DNA from: Notospermus geniculatus
Taxonomy: Eukaryota; Nemertea; Pilidiophora; Heteronemertea; Lineidae
Direction of reading: 5' to 3'
Length of the DNA stretch: 64,000 nucleotides
Assembly: GCA_002633025.1 (NCBI GenBank)
Contig: NMRB01000073.1
Span: forward strand, 276,168-340,167
Shown: positions 47,191-58,125 of the stretch, in pieces
Numbering within the stretch: the stretch's first letter is position 1
How the letters are laid out: each line of letters starts with the position of its first letter
Made by a program: the position numbers and the translations under genes
Notes under the pieces: generated by a model
The model's input: the letters and a program-made list of their open reading frames with translations, nothing else
What the model was told of the DNA's origin: nothing
Databases searched by the model: none

Positions 47191-47320
47191 GGGCCCGTTG
47201 CATAAAGGTGGAATAAGGGAGGTAGAGCTTATTCCAGGTATAACTTTTAAGCCTTATAACGTGAAGTTAAACCTGGAATAAGCTCTACCTCCCTTATTCC
47301 ACCTTTATGCATACATGCCC
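47191..47320. mobile_element. MITE with GGGCCCGTTGCATAAAGG ends
   Basis: GTTGCATAAAGGTGGAATAA pairs with TTATTCCACCTTTATGCA; inner GGTAGAGCTTATTCCAGGT and its inverse complete the hairpin. Confidence 0.85.
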
Positions 47321-47979
47321 GGAAGTGGTTTAGCTTTCTTTTGAGGACGTCGGAAAAAAGTGCACTGAGGGCACCCTGAGCTCCTTCAACACTTCCCCGC
47401 ACAGCAGAGGCCCAATGTGCCCTGACTAAGGGCCGCAGAAAAAAAACAATGCTTTTGAGCATTACCGTGCATGGAAACGCTCCAATGGAAAGCTGCCCTC
47501 ACAAAAAGAAGTTTCCTTCCCTTCAACCCTGCCCACACCTTTCAAAGCTGATTTAAAAACCGTTAGTTTTAAATCGTGGACATGTCCAATCTAAATGCAA
47601 TTTACCGGAGATGATAATTCTTGACGTATACGTTTTACCTCAATCAAAAAGTCATCCCCGATATCCATCAGGTTTTTTGCCGAGGTTTCTTTGTGAGGTT
47701 AAGACGGCTAATCAGATCGTCACAGATCTTTGAAATCTTAAATCGCGTCTTTTTTCTTGGATCCTGACAAGACAATGCAGCCTTTAAAGATGCCCTAATT
47801 CGCAGTGAAAGCAAAACAAAAGGTTTTAACGTTTCAGCCCCTTTGATATCATTTAACAAAACAGATTGCCATCTCATGGTAATTTTTTCGCAATCTTTGT
47901 AATTTTTTCGCCATCTCCAATTTTGGTTCTTTATATCATTAGAGGCGATTGTCATATCAGATGGGCAATTTCTTTGCAA
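47321..47979. other. no recognised gene
   Basis: Unique sequence before the duplicated Meis-exon block. Confidence 0.35.
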
Positions 47980-48435
47980 TTTTTTATGGCAGTGGACAGA
48001 TAATTGTCAAATTTTGGCCCATATAATCTTCAATTTTGCATCTTACATAATTTAGAAAGTTTGGTACCGTGCAGTAGTAGAGCGGTTAAGGGTTGATTTT
48101 CGACAGAATCTTCCACTTCTTCAAGAAAGCATGAAACTGTCCACAGGGATACTTTGATACCTAAGGATCATTAAAAAAATGGACCCCAAAAATTTGCGCC
48201 CCCTGGCGGCCGCCATATTGAAATCAAATATGGCTGCCAAAATAACCATTTTTCGGCAATATTAGTCCGAACAGAAAACCCCGATTTTTGGATGAAATTA
48301 ATGCCAACCTATCTAAATCAGTAGAGAATTGCTTCCTGGACCATACTGTGAACTACATGTATGGCTTGATTTCATACAAATTTTGTTAATTTTTGACGTC
48401 GTTGGCTAAATTTTGTTTATTTTTTCTCATTCCAG

Positions 48436-48584
48436 GTGATGGTTTAGATAACAGTATTGGGTCAGGGGAGGGGACGGCAGATGAAGAATCAGACGAACGG
48501 TCACAAAAAAGACAGAAGAAAAGAGGAATATTCCCAAAAGTAGCAACAAATATAATGAGAGCGTGGCTCTTTCAACATTTAACA
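48436..48584 (+). CDS. Meis: Meis/homothorax homeobox exon, copy 1
   Basis: Internal 149-nt exon of a TALE-class homeodomain transcription factor, a nuclear PBX partner that binds TGACAG-type sites. With one base from the previous exon it encodes 50 residues: [10 protein letters not shown], an acidic stretch ([12 protein letters not shown]), the basic run QKRQKKRG, then [19 protein letters not shown], i.e. the homeodomain N-terminal arm and helix 1. The acceptor TTTTTTCTCATTCCAG and donor ACA|GTAAGT are strong. Intron phases (1 in, 0 out) and the GDGLDNS start match the equivalent vertebrate Meis exon, which has one residue fewer. The TALE loop, helices 2-3 and the upstream HM domain are on exons outside what I can find here. 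Neighbouring introns are very long. Confidence 0.96.
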
Positions 48585-48656
48585 GTAAGTTCACTTTATT
48601 TCTTGATAGACTTGGCACATATTACTTCTTTACTGCCAAAAATATTTGGTCATCAT

Positions 48657-49186
48657 TAGCTCACCTGAGGTGAGCTCTTACGATGGGTTGCATCCGTCAG
48701 CGTCGTCCGTTAGCAGGGCACGTTTCGTAACCGCTGGAGCTATTGATCTGAAACTTGGTACATATACATGTATACCCCTAGGTCAGATCACCTAGGACAC
48801 CAAGTTTGGGTCCAATTCGATTCTTGGGAACCAAAAACACAAAAAGTGCAATAACTCCTGAAATAATGACCGGATCATCTCCAAATTCTTATCATAGGTG
48901 TATCTAATGAGGATACATAACATATATAATGGGTTTTTGATTTGACCTACTTTTCAAGGTCACAGAGGTCAAAGTTCAGAATTTTGCTTTTGGTGGCACG
49001 TTTCGTAACCGCTGGGGCTATATTGACCGGAAACTTGGTACGTATTTTCCCCTATGTCAGATGACCTATGACACCAAGTTTCGGTCCAATTCGATTCTTG
49101 GTTTGGCCAAAACTCAAAGTCCAGTAATTCTAACGACTAACGACTGGATCGTCTCCAAATTTTCATCATCGTGCATCTAATGATTT
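48657..49186 (+). repeat. R2 copy inserted in duplication copy 1
   Basis: Starts TAGCTCACCTGAGGTGAGCT; core ACTTGGTACATATACATG, CACCAAGTTTGGGTCCAA, ATCATAGGTGTATCTAATGA. It begins 73 bp after the exon's donor. It is absent at this place in copy 2, which has another element. Confidence 0.75.
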
Positions 49187-49564
49187 AAGAATGAAATCAT
49201 AGGTCTGGAATCGATTCATGATGTTACGGCTAGGCTGCATAGCATGGACCACTTGGCCTCCAAACTTTGCAAAATGTACTGTGCATCCCATGGTGTAGAC
49301 CATGCACCTTTAAACTTCAGCATATTTATAAGAAAAAGTTTTTCTTGTGCGCAGAAGGTTATCGTTCTGGTCACATCCAATGCAGTCTTTGATATCAGTG
49401 CATTTCCTGCCTGCAGTCGCCTTTGATAATAACAACATTGATTTTCAAGTCAAGTTGCAATCCTTTTATCAAATACAGTGAAGTAGAATTTGAAACCTCA
49501 TCACGGCTACAAGTATGTGAGAGCTCTAGCGCTGGAGTGGGTCTAAAATTTCACCGTGGTTTCC

Positions 49565-49696
49565 TATTGGAAATACTCTCACTTAGTTGACGTCATCCAC
49601 AGCCAGATATCTCGAGAAGTTTGAGAAGTATCGAGTTCGCATGTTTTGAGTGGGAACCCTCGGTGATCTTCTGCTTTTATCGCTAAAAACAAGATG
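49565..49696 (+). promoter_or_regulatory. weak promoter-like cluster with CRE
   Basis: An inverted CCAAT (CCTATTGG, about 49563) and a perfect CRE (TGACGTCA, 49588-49595) lie about 100 bp before ACAAGATGGC at 49691-49700. The cluster is intact in copy 2 (CRE 54549-54556). The ATG at 49694 opens about 50 codons (MASRRSVWFRPIG...), and the two substitutions between copies inside that frame are both silent. In copy 2 the frame is broken by a transposon. Not enough for a gene call. Confidence 0.22.
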
Positions 49697-50081
49697 GCTT
49701 CACGTAGAAGTGTTTGGTTCCGTCCCATTGGTGCACTCTTGTCCGTGCACTTACTTCTAAAAGCATCTTCGATCCGATACAACTTTACCATTTTATATGT
49801 GTTGAGATTCAAAAGCTTTCAACACCTCTCTTGACCATTTTAAGTACCTTGGGATTTTTTTTAGGAAATACACCCCCGGTAGTCATTGAAGTGGGATGGG
49901 AAGTAGGTGGGAAGTGCTCCGATTGAGCTTTCATGAGTGGCAGTCTGATTTGTTTGAAATGAAACAATCTGCAGTGGAATTCACAGTCACTGACTGATTT
50001 GATCACAAACTCCAACAAAATGGTCGACTTCAAAATTTGCCAAGTGCAATTAAAACACTTTAGTCAGATGTTACTCCCTGT

Positions 50082-50577
50082 TAATGGTAGTGTCCCACTG
50101 GCAAATTTTCGTCTGTGACAAGGGACGAATGAAAAAAATCGTAGGTCCTCGTAACAATTCTTTAGACTGTTGTCTATGTTCGCAATGATTCTCTGGCTCG
50201 AAGAAAAATTTTCAAAAAGTTGAAAATTTGCCCGCGACAAAATTTTACTCGAAGTCAGTCGAAGTTACCTCATATATAGTCGCACCCGTGCCGTTTATAG
50301 TCATACAGGATCGTAGGTCTTGGTTATGGAAGAGTAACCTTGACTATCTATGACAGTCTGTGACTAGCTACGAGTATATGCGGAGAAATTACGAGTATCT
50401 ATGACCACCCACGACTAACTTCGTCTAGGCCTGCGAGTGTTCGACCAATCAGCGACCAGTTGACGACTCGCGAAAAACTACGAATGCTAAATATCGCAGC
50501 CTGTCGAGGGACTATCGCAAACTTCAGATTTGCCCCTTGCACGTGGGAAGAAGTCGTCATTGGGACCCTACTATTAG
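50082..50577. mobile_element. MITE family D, copy in duplication copy 1
   Basis: TAATGGTAGTGTCCCACTGG pairs with CATTGGGACCCTACTATTA. Interior is full of CTACGA, TCGTAG and GACTA words. Counterpart: 55790-56276. Confidence 0.75.
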
Positions 50578-51205
50578 TCTAACATGACATGCATGTCTGT
50601 CGCCACACAAGCAGTCTCCAGTTACCACCATGGTTCGCAGTGAGAGACTTAACCTGGTGAAGCCCGCAGCCCTCATCACACAAGGCCAGACATTGATTAG
50701 AAGCCATCCATTCACTTCTAATGACAATCCTGATATCTGTCTCTTATCAAATTGTCCACGGCGAATGCACCAAAATGGCGACTGAAATGGTCAGTTGGTG
50801 AAGACTTATGGAATTAAAGAGCGCCAAAGATTCCCTCACAGACAAATCTCGCGGTAAAAAAATCGGGAAAATGGCATTGATATATGGGATGCGGTGATAA
50901 ATCTTATTGAGGGGAGAAAAATCTAATTCTGGGTTTGTAAACAGAATGTATGTGACGCAGGTTTGAAAGTTTGAATGGCGGTCCCTATTTTGTGGCCATC
51001 AATCATCGCTCCTTATGAAAAACGAACCGTTGTGTTGGCGAAACTTCAAAAGGGCGACAACTAATCTTGCTGAGAAAATAGTCCTGCGAGTTCCGTCCAA
51101 TGTTACTAATTTCTTGAACTATACCCGAGGAGTCGGAGACCGTCAGTGTCATGGTTTGGGTGATTTGGCAGTCGGGAATGATGAATTTTGATCATATCAT
51201 AACGC

Positions 51206-52034
51206 CGGACCAACAAATCCCAAGAATTACCATTTTGGGAACAAAGAATGTTTGCACACACAGTACCCTCTGTCGCCATTGTTATGACTGTCTTGTGTGT
51301 GATTTCATTGGCCGGTGCAATCTCGTCAGTAATTTGTGTGTCGCCGTTTGTGTTGCCGTCAAATATCATCAGATATTGTGTCAAAATTGAATTGGTTGAG
51401 GCTTTTAGGCAGATCACCATTTTCTTGACACAACTTAGTCAAATCGTGATGCATACTTTGTCATCCTGAATGCGATTACTGTCGATACTATTGGATAAGA
51501 TGGCCACCTCGGTATCCACCGCCCTGGAACGTGGCAGACGACGGCCTCCCCATGAGGGAGCAACACCCAGTTGCCCTGGTAAGCTACGGTCTCAAACTGT
51601 CCCAAAAGCGCTGAATTAAGAAATTACCGCAGTACAGTGAGATCTTATTGTCTTAGAAAATGCAATTAATTTGGTTGTCCATTCGATTCGTCGTTAGCTG
51701 TGGGCCCACCAATCAGATTACCGACAGCATCTCGTATAGGACGTACTCTCACAAATTCTGATCAGAACTCATTTTAGTCCCCTGGTAGAGCATCATGGGA
51801 TATGAAAACAGCATTTAGCGGTCTCTCGATTTGAGAGTGATCTCGGTACCATTTGTTTAATGTAATAGACGATTGTGATTAGTTTCGGCGAGCAAAGCTG
51901 CCGTTCTTCAGGCGGATTACGTTCGTAACTCTGATTGCTCGTTGGGGACACCCATTGTTCGATAGTTTTTAATTCACTCATAAATCATTTGAATTCATTG
52001 CTAGAATCTTCAGATGACCTGGTGCTGCGTTCTC
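51206..52034. other. about 830-bp block identical in both copies
   Basis: No difference found on reading against 56905-57733, whereas the 530 bp before it carry about 14 substitutions. Contains GATTA-type words (CAGATTAC, GTGATTAG, GCGGATTACG) and the short frame at 51500. Recent gene conversion, allelic identity or functional constraint are all possible. Confidence 0.8.
51500..51578 (+). CDS. candidate first coding exon (unrecognised)
   Basis: TAAGATGGCCACC is a good start context (purine at -3, G at +4). The frame MATSVSTALERGRRRPPHEG then ATPSCP reaches CCCTG|GTAAGC, a good donor in phase 1. Spliced to the second Meis exon (53162) it would read CP-GDGLDN in frame. If the duplication is an assembly artefact, the next real Meis exon would be entered in phase 0 and this could not join in frame. 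I do not recognise the peptide. Unspliced, the frame ends about 13 codons later. The identical sequence is at 57199-57277. Confidence 0.22.
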
Positions 52035-52245
52035 TTCTTCCATCCTTGTGTGCAATTGACATAGGAATAAATCGGAGCAAGTTTTTTCGTGGTTGAGAAC
52101 TACTAAAAAGGCTTGTATTTACTGATTCATCTGAGCTGATGATTTTGACTTGTGGCCTAGTGTTTCTTGCTTGAAAACTGCTGTCATATTTGAGTTGTGG
52201 TTTATTGCATCATGTCAATTTCAAGAAAAATGCTAATAAGGCTGT

Positions 52246-52490
52246 CACAATTGACCTCCCTTTATCCACGTACCTTCCGTGAACGTGACGCGGAAGGTAC
52301 GGGTACGTCACGCGTCTCTGTTGCGTGATGTTCGCGCACCACGGGTGAATGACGTTACGTCTTCACTGCGTGCCTTCCGTGATGGCGCGCAACATCGGTG
52401 GAAAATACGAGGACGGTACGCGCATGACGCTGCATGTGGTACGGGGATGGTGCGTGGCGCGGAAGGGAGGTCAATTGTGCAACATACTGT
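52246..52490. mobile_element. MITE family A, left end damaged
   Basis: CACAATTGACCTCCC ... GGGAGGTCAATTGTGCAACATACTG then TA. The first bases (CAGTATGTTG) are missing at the left. Interior GCGGAAGGTACGGG and GACGTTACGTC words as at 4547. Confidence 0.75.
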
Positions 52491-52559
52491 AGGTATTTGT
52501 TTCTCCCAGTCATGTACTGTTGCATTACTAAAAGAAAGATAACTTTGTGTCTTCTGGGC

Positions 52560-52730
52560 TATTGACCTGAAGCTTGGTACATTATATACCGGTCCAGGTC
52601 AGATGGCCTATGACATGGTCCATGGACCATTTCATTCAGTGATGGTGGTGCCGGGGGGGGGGGGGGGGGATATTCTTTCCACCACTGTGCTAAAAACCAA
52701 GCGGGCACAGTGCCATTGGCACTATTTTTT
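52560..52730 (+). repeat. R2/R1 tail with 17-bp G-run
   Basis: GAAGCTTGGTACATTATATA, a GGTCCATGGACCATTTCATT segment, G-run at 52653-52669, then the R1 3' end TCTTTCCACCACTGTGCTAA to the T-run where copy 2 begins. Confidence 0.6.
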
Positions 52731-53161
52731 ATGGCAGTGGACAGATTATTGTCAAATTTTGGCCCATATAATCTTCATTTTTGCGTCTTGCATAATTTAG
52801 GAAGTTTGGTACCGTGCAGTAGCGGTTAAGGGTTGATTATCGCCAGAATCTTTCACTCTTCAAGAAAGCATGAAACTGTCCACAGGGATACTTTGATACC
52901 AAAGGATCATTGAAAAAAATGGAACCCGAAAATTCGCACCCCCTGGTGGCCACCATTTTGAATTCAAATATCGCCGCCAAAATAGCCATTTTTCGGCAAT
53001 ATTAGTCTGAACAGAAAACCCCAATTTTTGGATGCTATCTAAATCGGTAGAGAATTGCTTCCTGGACCATACTGTGAACTACATGTATGGCTTGATTTCA
53101 TACAAATTTTGTTAATTTTTGACGTCGTTGGCTAAATTTTGTTTATTTTTTCTCATTGCAG

Positions 53162-53310
53162 GTGATGGTTTAGATAACAGTATTGGGTCAGGGGAGGGGA
53201 CGGCAGATGAAGAATCAGACGAACGGTCACAAAAAAGACAGAAGAAAAGAGGAATATTCCCAAAAGTAGCAACAAATATAATGAGAGCTTGGCTCTTTCA
53301 ACATTTAACA
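53162..53310 (+). CDS. Meis: Meis/homothorax homeobox exon, copy 2
   Basis: Same 149-nt exon as 48436-48584 with a single silent change (Ala GCG to GCT in MRAW), so the encoded peptide is identical. Acceptor CTCATTGCAG and donor ACA|GTAAGT are both intact. Because the length is 149 nt (not a multiple of three), a transcript containing both copies would read V-M-V-stop at the start of the second, so they could only be used alternatively. Either this is the second haplotype placed in tandem, or a true duplication giving mutually exclusive but synonymous exons. A MITE starts 24 bp after its donor. Confidence 0.93.
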
Positions 53311-53334
53311 GTAAGTTCACTTTATTTCTTGATA

Positions 53335-53633
53335 CAGTACGTTGCACAGTTGACCTCCCTTCCGCGCCACGCACCATCCGCGTACCACATACCATCCGCG
53401 TACCACATGCAGTGTCATGCGCGTACCGTCCTCGTATCTTCCGCGGACGTCGCCTCGTGACGTCATGGAAGGCACGTAGTGAAGACATAACGTCATTCTC
53501 CCGTGGTGCGCGGGCATCATGCAGAACAGACATGTGACGCACCTGTACCATACGCAATGAACTGAAGCATACCTTCCACGTGACGTACGCGGAAGGTATG
53601 GGGATAAAGGTAGGTCAATTGTGCAACATACTG
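53335..53633. mobile_element. MITE family A, intact, next to exon donor
   Basis: CAGTACGTTGCACAGTTGAC ... GTCAATTGTGCAACATACTG flanked by TA. Copy 1 has the empty site CTTGATAGACTTGG at about 48602-48615 with one TA, proving the insertion and its 2-bp duplication. Confidence 0.92.
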
Positions 53634-53673
53634 TAGACTTGGCACATTCTTTACTGCCAAGAATATTCGGACA

Positions 53674-53978
53674 CAGGCCCGTAGCAGCCCTCTGATGAGT
53701 GGGGGGTCCCTGGCAGGGTCAGATCCAGGATTGGAAATAGGTTTGGTGCGTAGCTCGGCGGAGGCGGTCAGGACCGGAAAGTGGAAGCCCAAAGGGGGGT
53801 CTGGGGCCCTCCCCCCCGAAAAAAATTAACAATTTAAGTGCTTTAGATGCATTTTCCTGGGATCTGAGAGCAAAAATGTGGACATATAAAATGGACATTT
53901 GGGCCAAGGCATTTTTGGCACAAAAAGTGGGGGGGGGCCTGGGACCCCCCACCCCCCACCCCCGGCTGCTAGGGCCTG
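53674..53978. mobile_element. MITE with CAGGCCCGTAGCAGCC ends
   Basis: CAGGCCCGTAGCAGCC pairs with GGCTGCTAGGGCCTG; GGACA borders both sides. The body resembles family P (GTCTGGGGCCCTCCCCC). A C-run region at 53945-53963 would form a G-quadruplex motif on the minus strand. Confidence 0.75.
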
Positions 53979-54057
53979 GGACATCGTTTAAAAATGAAAT
54001 CATAGGCCTGGAATCGAGTCATGATGTTATGGCTAGGCTGCATATCGTGGACCACAA

Positions 54058-54212
54058 CAGGGGTGGATACAGGATTTGGGAAAAGAGGGGGCGCCCTGTG
54101 CTAGAAACATTGAAATTTGCGCCCAATTCAGAATATCATGGTCGATTTTACAGATTTGTTGGCCAAAAGGAGAGGCGCGCGCCCGGTGCGCTCCCCTCTG
54201 GAACCGTGCCTG
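54058..54212. mobile_element. hAT-like MITE family H, in duplication copy 2
   Basis: CAGGGGTGGATACAGGATTT ... CTCTGGAACCGTGCCTG, flanked by CACAA. Copy 1 reads GGACCACTTGGCCTCC uninterrupted at this place. Confidence 0.85.
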
Positions 54213-54756
54213 CACAAGGCCTCCCAACTTTGCAAAATGTACCATGCATCCCATGGAGTAGACCATGCACCTTTAAACTTCAGCATATTTATAAGAAAAA
54301 GTTTTTCTTGTGTGCAGAAGGTTATCGGTCTGGTCACATCCAATGCAGTCTTTGATATCAGTGCATTTCCTGCCTGCAGTCGCCTTTGATAATAACAACA
54401 TTGATTTTCAAGTCAAGTTGCAATCCTTTTATCAAATACAGTGAAGTAGAATTTGAAACCTCATCACGGCTACAAGTATGTGAGAGCTCTAGCGTGGAGT
54501 GGGTCTAAAATTTCACCGTGGTTTCCTATTGGAAATACTCTCACTTAGTTGACGTCATCCACAGCCAGATATCTCGAGAAGTTTGAGAAGTATCGAGTTC
54601 GCATGTTTTGAGTGGGAACCCTCGGTGATCTTCTGCTTTTATCGCTAAAAACAAGATGGCTTCACGTAGAAGTGTTTGGTTCCGTCCCATTGGTGCACTC
54701 TTGTCCGTGCACTTACTTTTAAAAGCATCTTCGATCCGGTACAACTTTACCATTTT

Positions 54757-55492
54757 TAACCAGGTTTTCGAAGAAAGTCCTGGTTATTAAATTACCGAAA
54801 GTGGCGGGCGGTCGGGCGTTCGGGCGTCCAGGCGGTCGCTTTTCTCTTGTCCGACTGATAACTTGAAAACGACTTGAGATTTTCTTTTGAAATTTTTGGG
54901 ACATGTTGCTTGTAAGTAGACGTTGTTTCCTTTCGATATTCAGCGTCATTCGATTCAAGGTTTGGCCAATAGGGGGCTAAATGTGAAAACAGAAAAAGTG
55001 CTATTTCTCCTGAACAAATGAACGGATCGTCACCAAATTTTTATCATAGGTATATCTAATGACGATACATAACATAATACCCGGGTTTTTCATTTGACCT
55101 ACTTTTCAAGGTCACAGAGGTCAAAGTTCGGCAAAAGTTACGAACTTGGCATGTGTTGTCGTTTTCTCACCTAGCCATTTCATACCTTGCATAAATGTGT
55201 ACTGGAGGGATACCTTCTGAAATACAAAGTTTCGGGCCGATCGCACATCCAATGTGGCCGCCAGGCAGTGTCACCCGAAAATCATCGAAGTGTTATAACA
55301 TGGGAACGACTTCAGATTTCCTTGTGAAATTTTGGGGTCATGTTGCTTAGTAGACATTGTTTCCTTTCAATATTCAGCATCATTCGATTCAAGGTTTGGC
55401 CAATAGGGGGCTAAATGTGAAAACAGGAAAAGTGCTATTCACGCCGCCACTTCGAAAACCTGGTTATTCGCCACGCCCAGCGTGCGCCTTGT
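54757..55492 (+). mobile_element. hairpin-ended repeat with R2 core
   Basis: Inserted between ACCATTTT and ATATGTGTTGAG, contiguous in copy 1 (about 49789-49805). Starts AACCAGGTTTTCGAAG, with a hairpin to TCCTGGTTA, and ends CTTCGAAAACCTGGTTA then CGCCACGCCCAGCGTGCGCC. The interior has R2 phrases (ATCATAGGTATATCTAATGA, AAGGTCACAGAGGTCAAAGT) and a tandemly repeated TTCAAGGTTTGGCCAATAGG. Confidence 0.8.
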
Positions 55493-55789
55493 ATATGTGT
55501 TGAGATTCAAAAGCTTTCAACACCTCTCTTGACCATTTTAAGTACCTTGGGATTTTTTTTAGGAAATACACCCCCGGTAGTCATTGAAGTGGGATGGGAA
55601 GTTGATGGGAAGTGCTCCGATTGAGCTTTCATGAGTGGCAGTCTGATTTGTTTGTGATCAAATCAGTCAGGTATCAGTCATTGACTGTGAATTCCTGTGC
55701 AGATCGTTTCATTTCAGACTCCAACAAAATTGTCGACTTAAAATTTACCGAGTGCAACTAAAAAACTTTAGTCAGATGTTACTCCCTGT

Positions 55790-56276
55790 TAATGGCAGTG
55801 TCCCACTGGTGAATTTTCGTCTGTGACAAGGGACAAATGAAAAAATTGTAGCTCCTCGTAACAGTTCTTAGACTGTCGTCTATGTTCGCAATGATTCTCT
55901 GGCTCGCAGAAAAATTTTCAAAAAGTTGAAAATTTGCCCGCAACAAAATTTTAGCCGAAGTCAGTCGAAGTTACCTCATAGTTGCACCGGTGCCATAGTC
56001 ATACAGGACCGTAGGTCTTGGTTATGGAAGAGTAACCTTGACTATCTATGACAGTCTGCGACTAGCTACGAGTAATGTGCGGAGAAATTACGAGTATCTA
56101 TGACCACCCACAACTACCTTCATCTAGGCCTGCGAATGTTCGACCAATCAGCCACCAGTTGACAACTTGTGAAAAACTACGTATGCTAAATATCACAGCT
56201 TGTCGAGGGAATATCGCAAACTTTAGATTTGCCCCTTGCACGTGGGCAGAAGTCGTCATTGGGACCCTACTATTAG
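55790..56276. mobile_element. MITE family D, copy in duplication copy 2
   Basis: Counterpart of 50082-50577 with indels; ends TAATGGCAGTGTCCCACTGG and CATTGGGACCCTACTATTA. Confidence 0.75.
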
Positions 56277-57198
56277 TCTAACATGACATGCATGTCTGTC
56301 GAGACACAAGCAATCTCCAGTTACCACCATGGTTCGCTGTGAGAGACTTAACCTGGTGAAGCCCGCAGCCTTCATCACACAAGGCCAGACATTGATTAGA
56401 AGCCATCCATTCACTTCTAATGACAATCCTGATATCTGTCTCTTATCAAATTGTCCACGGCCAATGCACCAAAATGGCGACTGAAATGGTCAGTTGGTGA
56501 AGACTTATGGAATTAAAGAGCGCCAAAGATTCCCTCACAGACAAATCGCGTGGTAAAAAAATCGGGAAAATGGCATTGATATATGGGACGCGGTGATAAA
56601 TCTTATTGAGGGGAGAAAAATCTAATTCTGGGTTTGTAAACAGAATGTATGTGACGCAGGTTTGAAAATTTGAATGGCGGTCCCTATTTTGTGGCCATCA
56701 ATCATCGCTCCTTATGAAAAACGAACCGTTGTGTTGGCGAAACTTCAAAAGGGTGACAACTAATCTTGGTAAGAAAATAGTCCTGCGAGTTCTGTCCAAT
56801 GTTACTAATTTCTTGAACTATACCCGAGGAGTCGGAGACCGTCAGTGTCATGGTTTGGGTGATTTGGCAGTCGGGAATGATGAATTTTGATCATATCATA
56901 ATGTCGGACCAACAAATCCCAAGAATTACCATTTTGGGAACAAAGAATGTTTGCACACACAGTACCCTCTGTCGCCATTGTTATGACTGTCTTGTGTGTG
57001 ATTTCATTGGCCGGTGCAATCTCGTCAGTAATTTGTGTGTCGCCGTTTGTGTTGCCGTCAAATATCATCAGATATTGTGTCAAAATTGAATTGGTTGAGG
57101 CTTTTAGGCAGATCACCATTTTCTTGACACAACTTAGTCAAATCGTGATGCATACTTTGTCATCCTGAATGCGATTACTGTCGATACTATTGGATAAG

Positions 57199-57277
57199 AT
57201 GGCCACCTCGGTATCCACCGCCCTGGAACGTGGCAGACGACGGCCTCCCCATGAGGGAGCAACACCCAGTTGCCCTG
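57199..57277 (+). CDS. second copy of candidate exon 51500-51578
   Basis: Identical sequence, start context and donor. Here no Meis exon copy follows within the window, so it has no visible splice partner. Doubtful as a gene. Confidence 0.15.
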
Positions 57278-57950
57278 GTAAGCTACGGTCTCAAACTGTC
57301 CCAAAAGCGCTGAATTAAGAAATTACCGCAGTACAGTGAGATCTTATTGTCTTAGAAAATGCAATTAATTTGGTTGTCCATTCGATTCGTCGTTAGCTGT
57401 GGGCCCACCAATCAGATTACCGACAGCATCTCGTATAGGACGTACTCTCACAAATTCTGATCAGAACTCATTTTAGTCCCCTGGTAGAGCATCATGGGAT
57501 ATGAAAACAGCATTTAGCGGTCTCTCGATTTGAGAGTGATCTCGGTACCATTTGTTTAATGTAATAGACGATTGTGATTAGTTTCGGCGAGCAAAGCTGC
57601 CGTTCTTCAGGCGGATTACGTTCGTAACTCTGATTGCTCGTTGGGGACACCCATTGTTCGATAGTTTTTAATTCACTCATAAATCATTTGAATTCATTGC
57701 TAGAATCTTCAGATGACCTGGTGCTGCGTTCTCCTTCTTCCATCCTTGTGTGCAATTGACATAGGAATAAATCGGAGCAAGTTTTTTCATGGTTGAGAAC
57801 TAAAAGGCTTGTATTTACTGATTCATTCTGAGCTGATGATTTTGACTTGTGGCCTAGTGTTTCTTCCTTGAAAACTGCTGTCATATTTGAGTTGTGGTTT
57901 ATTGCATCATGTCAATTTCAAGAAAAATGCTAATAAGGCTATTATATGTA

Positions 57951-58125
57951 CAGTGCACCCTCGCTCTTACGAACCTCGATTTTACGAACTCCCGGATATT
58001 ACGAACCCAACATCTGTCGCCCAAAATTTCATGACATGTATGTAAATCCTTGCTATTATGAACTCTGCGTTAAGTACGAACTTAACCCATGGACCCCGAA
58101 GGGTTCGTAATAGCGAGGGGGACTG
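57951..58125. mobile_element. MITE family B, long form
   Basis: CAGTGCACCCTCGCTCTTAC ... TTCGTAATAGCGAGGGGGACTG with TA on both sides. It occupies nearly the same spot where copy 1 carries MITE A (52246-52490). Confidence 0.85.

Larger units (their letters stand above)
47980..52724 (+). repeat. Meis-exon duplication, copy 1
   Basis: Aligns head-to-tail with 52725-58272. It starts at TTTTTTATGGCAGTGG. Copy-specific insertions: R2 at 48657-49186, MITE A at 52246-52490, and the R1 tail with a 17-bp G-run near 52653. Divergence varies along the length: identical for about 830 bp (51206-52034), a few percent just upstream, and more around 50100-50580. Confidence 0.9.

Noticed and set aside
1-48435. 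Search for upstream Meis HM-domain exons
   Set aside because: No sequence matching the conserved HM-domain peptides was found, so the intron before the homeobox exon appears to exceed 48 kb here; short exons could have been missed.
51106-51420. 104-codon minus-strand frame present in both duplication copies
   Set aside because: Conserved only because the two copies are near-identical there; no family resemblance, and other frames are equally open.
53940-53965. G-quadruplex-forming run as a regulatory element
   Set aside because: Lies inside a MITE and has no counterpart in duplication copy 1; likely a property of the transposon.
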